Shown: one piece after another, positions 57,425-64,000 of the stretch
Numbering within the stretch: the first letter of the stretch is position 1
Layout: every line of letters begins with the position of its first letter
Source: Pedobacter panaciterrae
GTDB lineage: Bacteria > Bacteroidota > Bacteroidia > Sphingobacteriales > Sphingobacteriaceae
Assembly (NCBI RefSeq): GCF_001636695.1
Contig: NZ_LGEL01000031.1
Location: 162,851 to 226,850 of the forward strand
Direction: 5' to 3'
Length of the DNA stretch: 64,000 nt
Program-made: the position numbers and the translations under genes
Notes under the pieces: model-generated
Seen by the model: only the letters and a program-made list of their open reading frames with translations
The model's database searches: none
Told to the model about the DNA's origin: nothing

Positions 57425-58636
57425 TTAGAGCCATTTGGTTAAAGTAATCGTAACTATTGTTTTTCCTGGTTTGGACTCAATGCTCAATAGAATTGGATCT
57501 TGCTTATAAATCTTGTTTAAGAGTGCTATCCGCTTGGTGCTTAAATCGAAGCCTAACCCTTCATAAGATTTGGAGGCGTCAAAGCCCTTTCCATTATCTT
57601 CAATTTTAAGAAAGAGGTCGTTATCATTTTTAAAGATAGCGATATTGATTTGTCCTTCGCTACTTAAACTAGCAATCCCATGTTTTACCGCATTTTCTAT
57701 AAATGGCTGTAATAACATCGAGGGTATTTCTACATTATTGAGATCAAGATTAGGATCTGTTGTGATCTCATATTTAAAATTGAACCTCAATTGCTCCATT
57801 TGAAGGTAATCGTCCAGTAAGTTACGCTCTTCATCCAGACTAATAAGATCTGTGCTTTTTAACACCGCCCTGGTCAATCGTGAAAACCGCGTTAAGTACC
57901 TATTGGCCTGTTCGGTTTGGTTAGTGTTCATTAGGGTTTGAATACCAGCCAGTGCATTAAATAGAAAGTGTGGGTTTAATTGAGAGCGAACTGCATCCAG
58001 TTGAAGTTGGGCTTTTTCTTTTTGTTTGTTGGCGTTAATTAACCTGAACCTTATAACTAGAAAAGATAATATGGCCACATATGCCAGAAATGCATGTAAC
58101 CATATGAAATTTTTTCTTACTCGGTAGTGCTCGTCTGCATTAAAATAGGCTCTTTTCTTTCCAAAAACGCTTTTGTAAGTAACTTTGTTACTCAAAGTTG
58201 TAAAGGTCTTACCATCTAATTTAGCCATTGGAATAACAGACACTTCGTACCTAAATGGCTGGCTGAATAATTTGCGGTCAATTAAAATGCTAGCGCTTGA
58301 GTCGCAGTTGTTATAGTTCCAACGGTTTGAAATAAGAACGTAACTTTCATCAGATAAGTTTTTCAGGTAAAGCCGATAATGTGCGTTTTTAGTAATATTC
58401 GCAATATCTACTTTCACATCAGAAAACAGCTCTATATTAAACTCTTTTTCTCGAAACAGAGCGATGAAAGGATCCAAAAATGTTCTTTTGGGTTTATTGA
58501 TTAGCGACCAATTGTCATCAAATACAGATATTCTAACAGGTTTAATGCGAGCGGTGTCAATAATCTCTTTAGGTTCAGCAAATGAATTTAAACTGCACAA
58601 GCAACCAGTTAAAAATGTTAAAAGCGATATCCTCAT
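57425..58636 (-). CDS. LytS-like sensor histidine kinase
   Basis: A 403-residue kinase with a signal peptide, a periplasmic beta-rich region (about 20-180), a single membrane helix (about 183-200, WLHAFLAYVAILSFLVI) and a cytoplasmic HisKA_LytS domain: phospho-His in LNPHFLFNALAGIQ, N-box PFIENAVKHGI and G-box DNGKGFDAS. Input signal unknown; it partners the LytTR regulator. The gene pair lies between the LuxR gene and the glycosyltransferase. Confidence 0.88.
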   Translation of the reverse strand: MRISLLTFLTGCLCSLNSFAEPKEIIDTARIKPVRISVFDDNWSLINKPKRTFLDPFIALFREKEFNIELFSDVKVDIANITKNAHYRLYLKNLSDESYVLISNRWNYNNCDSSASILIDRKLFSQPFRYEVSVIPMAKLDGKTFTTLSNKVTYKSVFGKKRAYFNADEHYRVRKNFIWLHAFLAYVAILSFLVIRFRLINANKQKEKAQLQLDAVRSQLNPHFLFNALAGIQTLMNTNQTEQANRYLTRFSRLTRAVLKSTDLISLDEERNLLDDYLQMEQLRFNFKYEITTDPNLDLNNVEIPSMLLQPFIENAVKHGIASLSSEGQINIAIFKNDNDLFLKIEDNGKGFDASKSYEGLGFDLSTKRIALLNKIYKQDPILLSIESKPGKTIVTITLTKWL

Positions 58637-58802
58637 AAGGTTATTTTTCTGTAAATATCCAGTTTATGCTTCACCAGGTAAACTTGTAATTGGTAGATTC
58701 CTGGTATGGATTGGTATCTAACAGAAATTTGCATTGAGTTCTGCGGCATTGAAGTTTATTTGAATGTATCTTGAAGTTCACTCCCAAAGACAACATCATT
58801 TT

Positions 58803-61800
58803 TTAATTCAACGGAATGTTAAGTTTAGTGCTTACAATCTTCACCTCATTATTACTCATTGCATAGAGATATAACTTATAATATGACGGGTATTCAGGAA
58901 TATTTAAAGTCATACTACTCCCTTCTCCCAATTCGATCACATCAACAGGATTACCATAATAATCAGTTCTTACAAGATTCCATTTAAACCTTAAATTTCC
59001 ATCAGGTTTAGCTAAACTCCACTCATTTGAAGTATAAACCAGCGCATGGTACGTTACAAGAGTATTAGCAAACAAGGTCACTGAAGGCAACAGCACCTTT
59101 ATCATTGGTATTTTCGAAGGTAATTTCGCGCCTGTCCATAGATTTGCCAATTCATAAAATTCATACTTATTTCTTCCTGAGTGATCTTTAAGACCATCAA
59201 ATGTTACAAATTGATTGGTCATTTCGTCTTGCCAATTGGCGATAAAAATGCCTGCTTTACTATCCTTATTCTTTAAAAAATCAGAAGTATTTATTCTGCT
59301 AAAGAAATAAGGCTCTTTAAAATCCTTTATTTCTGTCATAGCAACAGAGTCAGAATATTTATCTGCAACCAAACCAAAATAATCTATATCAGGAATTCTG
59401 CTATGAAGCATAGCTATATTCCTACTCAAATTATTATTTGCATACAGATCCACTGTAACCGGCCTGTTCGGATCTATTATTTTTATCTTCTTTATTAGCT
59501 TATGCAGCCAGGCAATATATGCTTCCCTTGGAGAGAACAGATCAGGCATATAGTAATCATGCTCTAACTTACGTAGAGGAGTATTTGCAATATTCCATAG
59601 AATAATATCTTTTCTACCCTTCAACTTAGCTACTGTATTCAATACTTTATCAGCGTAGTCATTTAACGCTTTTATATCAGCTATAAAGTCACTGTTATCT
59701 GGAAGCCAGTAACTGTAGGCTATTTTAAACCCATTATCACTAGCCGCGTTTAATACATTCCTGTCATATACACTTGGTCCGAAATATTTAATGGTATTAA
59801 AACCTACTTTTTTCATTGCCAAAACGTCTGCAACAATCTCATCCTTCTTTAAAGCATGATAATTTGTAGACCAGTTTTGACCTTTTGCATAATTAACTCC
59901 TCTTACCTCAGAGAAAATCTGATCATTTCTATTGTTCGCAGAATTAACTGTACTGTCAATAGGAACTTCAACAGCTCCTGGGCTATCAATCCAGCTTCGT
60001 TTTTTATTGTATTTTTTTATTACCAGTCCTACTTTATTAAAATTCTCAATTTTCCAATTCAGAGGCTTACCTATCGCTGCATCAATGGTATTTCTATCCT
60101 GGTCGCTATTAAAGAATACAACAGCTTTAATTTCAGGAAATTTATCTTTGATGCTTTTAAATGCATTCTGAAACCACTGATCTTGTTTACCTTCAGCAGG
60201 TAATGAACCCATTTCTGCAAGCATAACAGGCAGATCAGTCTTGAATATCGGGTTTTTATGGAATGGCTGATAAAGATGTTCCATGCTATACCAACCCTCA
60301 CTACCGTTTTTGGCACCATAATTCAGATTCGTAACACCTATCCAATCAACATACTCCCTTCCGGGAAAATACGTCGATACAGCATCTGGCTTCCACGGAT
60401 TCCAAACCCATATTACATTATAAACATTATTTTTATTAAAGTAATCATGAACATACTTCCAACCTTCTTTAAACTCATCTGAACTGTTTCCGCCTTTAGC
60501 TGACCATGGATACTGTGGATTATCTGCTTCATGTGCAAACCGAATAAAAACAGGCCGGTTAAGTGATTTTATTTGTTTAGAAAAGGCATTTAAATAATTA
60601 TCGTAATCGCCTTTAATAATACGGGAGAACACTTTTTCTTCCTTTTTTCCTTCTTCAATATTTTGCACCTTATCAAACAGACTTTGCCATGGTTCCCAAC
60701 TGATCATGGGAATAGCGTTTGATTTGTAAATCGAGTCGATTAGTCCAACAGGTACGCGGGATTCAGCATGATCTCCCCAGGGGATATAAAGAGAAACTAT
60801 GCCAAAACGTAATTTACTCTGACTTTCATATTGCTTAACAAGCTTTAAGGAGGTTAATCCATTATTACTTTCAGGGGCAAATATCCCTGAAATCATGATA
60901 TCTTTATTATAGTTATAAGGAGGTAATTTTACATCATTGCCAGAACGTGTATTCACAAAATAGATTGCCCCACAAACAATAAGTGTAGTGATCATTAATG
61001 CTGCGCTTCTAACACCACTATATATTTTTCTTCGAAGTTTCCAGAAGCGTGCTTTAAATTCAGAAACATAACTCATTGTGGAGTTTAGTACTGGTACTTT
61101 CCTCTTTAACTTCCTGAATTGACTTTGTCTGCTTGCAACTATTGTAAATGACAATATAATACAATTAAGCCCTGCAAACCCCGCCATAATTAAATTGTAA
61201 GGATTCCAGTCTCTATATAATCCAAATATTATCGAAAACAGAGAAATTGCAATTACTGCTATATTTGGAATATTTAACCCCCAGTTATTCTCGTCTCGTC
61301 CATCTTTAGGTGTTGGATTATAAGGAACCTTTTTGCGTAAAATGGTATAAAATAAACCTATAATAAATATCCACCAGGTTCCTATCATCAACAACCCTCC
61401 AACCACATGGAATCCCCGCTCTTCTTCTTCCATTACCCATCTTTGTACAAAATGCCTTATCAGGACTATCGACATCACCAACGGGAAACTTATTGTAATG
61501 AAATTAAAGAAAATGATATTTATAGGGCTGGTATTAAATACCAAAGAGAATATCGGGATCAAGAAATTGATAAGAAAAATAACCCCCGATAAATAATGCA
61601 TTGGTATAATACCATAATGCAGCTTTTGTTGCCAGGTAAAATTCCTAAACAATTTAGGATAGGAAGTAACCAATAGTTCAAAAACACCTCTTGACCACTT
61701 CAATTGCTGGCTATAATATGCAGACAAAGTACTTGGCACCAAACCTCTTGCTAATACTGCCGGAACGTATACAGATTTCCATCCTTTTGCATGAAGCTGC

Positions 61801-62591
61801 ATAGCAGTATGCATATCCTCTGCCAACCCGGCTGCATGGCCCCCAATAGAATCTAATGCTGATCGTCGGAAGGTACAATTAGCACCAATAGCAAGTACAG
61901 TTCCATATTTATTCATGGTCATCATTATTGGTCCATAGAACTGAAATGTCTGCTGAGCAGCTCCTTTGGCTATTAAACTCTGATCATAGTTCTTATAAGA
62001 TTGTACTATCTGCACAAAACCAACCTCAGGATTATTAAAATGGCTAACTATCGGATCTAAAAAATCCGGAAAGGGCACATGATCAGGATCCAGCACTACA
62101 CAAAGATCTGCTGATGATTGTTTTAGTGCATTATTAATATTCCCCGCTTTTGCGTCTATTTTTTTAATTCTGGTAACATGAATTACGCCGAGTTCCTGAC
62201 ATATTTTTTTTAAATAAGGATCATCGGCTTCATCACATAAAAAGGTATTATGAGGATACTTTATTGCTTTTATAGCGATTAATGTTTCATTAATCATCTC
62301 ATAAGGCTCTCCTGCACAAAAAGTAGTAAATATATCTACAGTAAAGATCTTTTCCTGCTTAGGGGTTTCCGGTACGGTGATGTAAAAATAATGGATCCAT
62401 TCATGCATTATTTTCAGGCACATGAAAATTAGTGTAGCCATCAGCATCCAATACAACGGAACGCTCTCGGCATCAGTTAACAACAGCTCTCTAAGAAACA
62501 AAAACATGCAGAGCATGCCAATGACAATCATTAGACGCAAAGTGAAATTCTGTTTTCTCGTCGGATTAATTACTGGCTCTACTATCTTCAT
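58803..62591 (-). CDS. GT2 polysaccharide synthase fused to a GH26-like and a degenerate glycosidase domain
   Basis: A 1262-residue fusion. Residues 1-480: cellulose-synthase-like GT2 with flanking membrane helices, and the D, DxD, ED, QxxKW series at D120, D168-D170, ED258-259 and QQLKW 295-299. Residues about 525-545: a further membrane helix. Residues about 565-850: GH26-like barrel with acid/base E688 in RFAHEAD and nucleophile E793 in LAEMGS. Residues about 885-1180: second barrel resembling the neighbouring glycosidase, but WNIANTP replaces the catalytic NE(P). It probably makes and trims an extracellular beta-glycan. It overlaps the next gene by 26 bp. Confidence 0.85.
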   Translation of the reverse strand: MKIVEPVINPTRKQNFTLRLMIVIGMLCMFLFLRELLLTDAESVPLYWMLMATLIFMCLKIMHEWIHYFYITVPETPKQEKIFTVDIFTTFCAGEPYEMINETLIAIKAIKYPHNTFLCDEADDPYLKKICQELGVIHVTRIKKIDAKAGNINNALKQSSADLCVVLDPDHVPFPDFLDPIVSHFNNPEVGFVQIVQSYKNYDQSLIAKGAAQQTFQFYGPIMMTMNKYGTVLAIGANCTFRRSALDSIGGHAAGLAEDMHTAMQLHAKGWKSVYVPAVLARGLVPSTLSAYYSQQLKWSRGVFELLVTSYPKLFRNFTWQQKLHYGIIPMHYLSGVIFLINFLIPIFSLVFNTSPINIIFFNFITISFPLVMSIVLIRHFVQRWVMEEEERGFHVVGGLLMIGTWWIFIIGLFYTILRKKVPYNPTPKDGRDENNWGLNIPNIAVIAISLFSIIFGLYRDWNPYNLIMAGFAGLNCIILSFTIVASRQSQFRKLKRKVPVLNSTMSYVSEFKARFWKLRRKIYSGVRSAALMITTLIVCGAIYFVNTRSGNDVKLPPYNYNKDIMISGIFAPESNNGLTSLKLVKQYESQSKLRFGIVSLYIPWGDHAESRVPVGLIDSIYKSNAIPMISWEPWQSLFDKVQNIEEGKKEEKVFSRIIKGDYDNYLNAFSKQIKSLNRPVFIRFAHEADNPQYPWSAKGGNSSDEFKEGWKYVHDYFNKNNVYNVIWVWNPWKPDAVSTYFPGREYVDWIGVTNLNYGAKNGSEGWYSMEHLYQPFHKNPIFKTDLPVMLAEMGSLPAEGKQDQWFQNAFKSIKDKFPEIKAVVFFNSDQDRNTIDAAIGKPLNWKIENFNKVGLVIKKYNKKRSWIDSPGAVEVPIDSTVNSANNRNDQIFSEVRGVNYAKGQNWSTNYHALKKDEIVADVLAMKKVGFNTIKYFGPSVYDRNVLNAASDNGFKIAYSYWLPDNSDFIADIKALNDYADKVLNTVAKLKGRKDIILWNIANTPLRKLEHDYYMPDLFSPREAYIAWLHKLIKKIKIIDPNRPVTVDLYANNNLSRNIAMLHSRIPDIDYFGLVADKYSDSVAMTEIKDFKEPYFFSRINTSDFLKNKDSKAGIFIANWQDEMTNQFVTFDGLKDHSGRNKYEFYELANLWTGAKLPSKIPMIKVLLPSVTLFANTLVTYHALVYTSNEWSLAKPDGNLRFKWNLVRTDYYGNPVDVIELGEGSSMTLNIPEYPSYYKLYLYAMSNNEVKIVSTKLNIPLN

Positions 62592-63872
62592 CTGTTTTTA
62601 ATACGTAGAATGGTGTATTACATGTTGCCACATAACCTTTGTCACCATATATTGTTGCAAATATCCTGTATGGACCTTCTTTTAGAGGAGTATTAAAGAC
62701 AGCCCTCAAATCCTGGGTATGCTCAATAAGCCCTTTTATAAGTAAAGGTTTTTTCGTGTTATTTAAATTATTGATTTTATACCAATCTTCAGGATAAATC
62801 TCCCACACAATCTTTTTAATATTTGCATCGCCATTTAACATGAATACTTCTGCAGTGTTTTTCTCATTCGGTTTTAGAAAAATGTCATCCTGCGCTCCCT
62901 TACTGTTCAAAAGCATGTAATTAATTTTAGGTGCTATGCTGGTCAATTGTTTTCCTTTCCAGATCGCTTCAGCAGCATCTACAACTTCAGTCTTGTTTCC
63001 CGCCTCATCAAAAATACTAAACCAGGTGTGTGTAGTTTCTTGTTTCTGTCCCCAGTAAAAAATAAATGAGCCTAACAATCTTTGGTCATTTACAGGCATT
63101 TGTTCTTTGTACCTCGCATAATATTGCTCAGCCTTTTTAGTACTTGTTTGTTCAATTTTTGCACCCCAAACCGTTTCTGCAGTTCCATCCCATGGCCCAT
63201 CAATTCCCCATTCTGTTAATAGATAAGGTCCTTTCCAAAACCAGGAAAAGTCCTTTAACTCCTGACTCAGAGATCCGATTTTCCCGAAAATATTGAAAGA
63301 TATAATATCTACATTGGTACGCATCTTAAGATTAAAGATAGTTTTACGCTGAAAGTTTATCATCGTAGTTGTAACGGGATGATCCGGATCATCACTATGG
63401 ATCATATCAACAATATCATTAAACCCTTTATAAAATTTATTATACGAGGGTTTATGTGGAAAAACAAGCTCATTTCCCACGCACCACATCAGAACTGAAG
63501 GATTGTTTTTAACCCTGTTCACCAACTTTTTTATCGCTTTAAACTGGTTGGCAACCATAACATCATCATTATAAAAGTACATGTGCTTGCTTTCAGGTAT
63601 TGGCAATCCAATTATAACTGCAATATTTGCTTCGTTAGCCTTTTTTAATATAGAATCTATGTGAGTCGTATCCCATGTCTTGATTGTATTCCCCCCAAGT
63701 TCGGCCAATAAGTCTAAATGTTCAGAACCAGCAGCTCCTTTAATCTCAAAGGGTTTCCCGTTTCTAAATAATGTAAAATTCCCGTCTTTTTGCTCAATAA
63801 AAACCTTACCAGATCGTTTTGACCGGTTGTCTGAGCAAGCATACAGCGTACTTAAAAAGAGAAAAAGAAATA
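62566..63872 (-). CDS. Lipoprotein glycosidase (GH2/GH5-like TIM barrel), 5' end lost
   Basis: The unique part begins with a lipoprotein signal (YLFLFLFLSTLYAC, lipobox cysteine followed by SDNRSKRSGK). The catalytic motifs MWCVGNELVF (acid/base E) and YLLTEWGIDG (nucleophile E) mark a clan-A glycosidase. A C-terminal beta domain covers the last 100 residues. The open frame continues to 63975, but everything beyond 63872 is an inverted copy of 63172-63294, so the native start codon is missing here. It is the partner of the GT2 fusion downstream. Confidence 0.72.
63172..63294. repeat. Inverted repeat, arm 1 (inside the glycosidase gene)
   Basis: These 123 bases, which encode the NIFGKIGSLSQELKDFSW to TAET region, occur again as an exact reverse complement at 63873-63995. 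No mismatch was found by eye. Confidence 0.9.
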
Positions 63873-63995
63873 AATATTTTCGGGAAAATCGGATCTCTGA
63901 GTCAGGAGTTAAAGGACTTTTCCTGGTTTTGGAAAGGACCTTATCTATTAACAGAATGGGGAATTGATGGGCCATGGGATGGAACTGCAGAAACG
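63873..63995. repeat. Inverted repeat, arm 2 (end of window)
   Basis: An exact reverse complement of 63172-63294. It starts at a quasi-palindromic spot (ATTTTCGGGAAAAT) and replaces the expected start region of the glycosidase gene. The last five bases of the window no longer match. Confidence 0.9.
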
Positions 63996-64000
63996 ACTGT

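Noticed and set aside
1-64000. CRISPR arrays, IS elements and rRNA genes
   Set aside because: No regularly spaced repeat array, no transposase and no rRNA stretch was seen. The only short tandem repeats are those listed.

Overview
The window comes from a Bacteroidota chromosome, most likely a Pedobacter-like member of the Sphingobacteriaceae. The evidence is the TAnnTTTG -7 promoter boxes, a tmRNA whose tag reads GENNYALAA, a Tra/Mob/RteC conjugation set of the CTnDOT type, fused E1 alpha/beta dehydrogenase and DUF1573 proteins. Two compartments are visible. Positions 1 to about 41,900 belong to an integrative conjugative element (ICE); its left end lies outside the window. Positions from about 42,100 to 63,870 are AT-richer chromosomal backbone.

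ICE core (1-25,300). Reading leftward, the transfer operon runs: relaxosome genes (mobA, mobB), a ParA, small TraB/TraD-like proteins, two TraE-like DUF4134 proteins, TraF, the TraG/VirB4 ATPase, three tandem paralogues of an exported protein, TraJ, TraK, a TraL-like protein, TraM, TraN, a VirD4-type coupling protein, an M23 peptidase and an ArdC-like anti-restriction protein. A DNA cytosine methyltransferase lies upstream of mobA. A second long reading frame runs through most of that gene. Next come a non-coding oriT candidate with three hairpins, two Toprim proteins, two small excisionase-like wHTH proteins and rteC. Two copies of a 24-nt palindrome flank rteC, and a structured RNA lies beside it. 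This order resembles the rteC / xis2c-xis2d / exc / mob / tra order of CTnDOT.

ICE cargo (25,300-41,900). A FadR-type GntR regulator sits between a fosmidomycin-resistance-type MFS pump and a divergent thioesterase / TauE-SafE / zinc-ribbon operon. A MocR regulator (GntR fused to an aminotransferase domain) is divergent from a dxs-SDR-DinB-Bcr/CflA operon. Four promoters in this block carry the element CTGTAC exactly 47 nt upstream of a TAnnTTTG-type -7 box: dxs, an SMR exporter, a GNAT gene and a GNAT-peroxiredoxin fusion gene. I infer one MocR regulon covering nearly the whole 29-40 kb block. The tyrosine recombinase gene ends the element next to tRNA-Ile(CAU). A 41-nt 5' half of the same tRNA lies 143 nt beyond it.

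Backbone (42,100-63,870). It holds a HAD phosphatase, an Mpo1-like protein, proline dehydrogenase and an aromatic amino acid cluster (S4 protein, aroB, then pheA, DAHP synthase/chorismate mutase, aroA, aroC). Before pheA there is a complete-looking transcription attenuator: a Bacteroidota promoter, a 20-codon leader peptide rich in Tyr, Phe and Trp, an antiterminator and a terminator. Then follow a fused 2-oxoacid dehydrogenase E1, a DUF1573 protein, an aminotransferase, tmRNA, a LuxR-type regulator, a LytS/LytTR pair, and a giant GT2-GH26-pseudoglycosidase fusion beside a lipoprotein glycosidase.

The last 123 bases are a perfect inverted copy of part of that last glycosidase gene, which removes its true start. 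This looks like a fold-back junction, possibly an assembly artefact. All functional calls rest on motifs read by eye; no database search was run.
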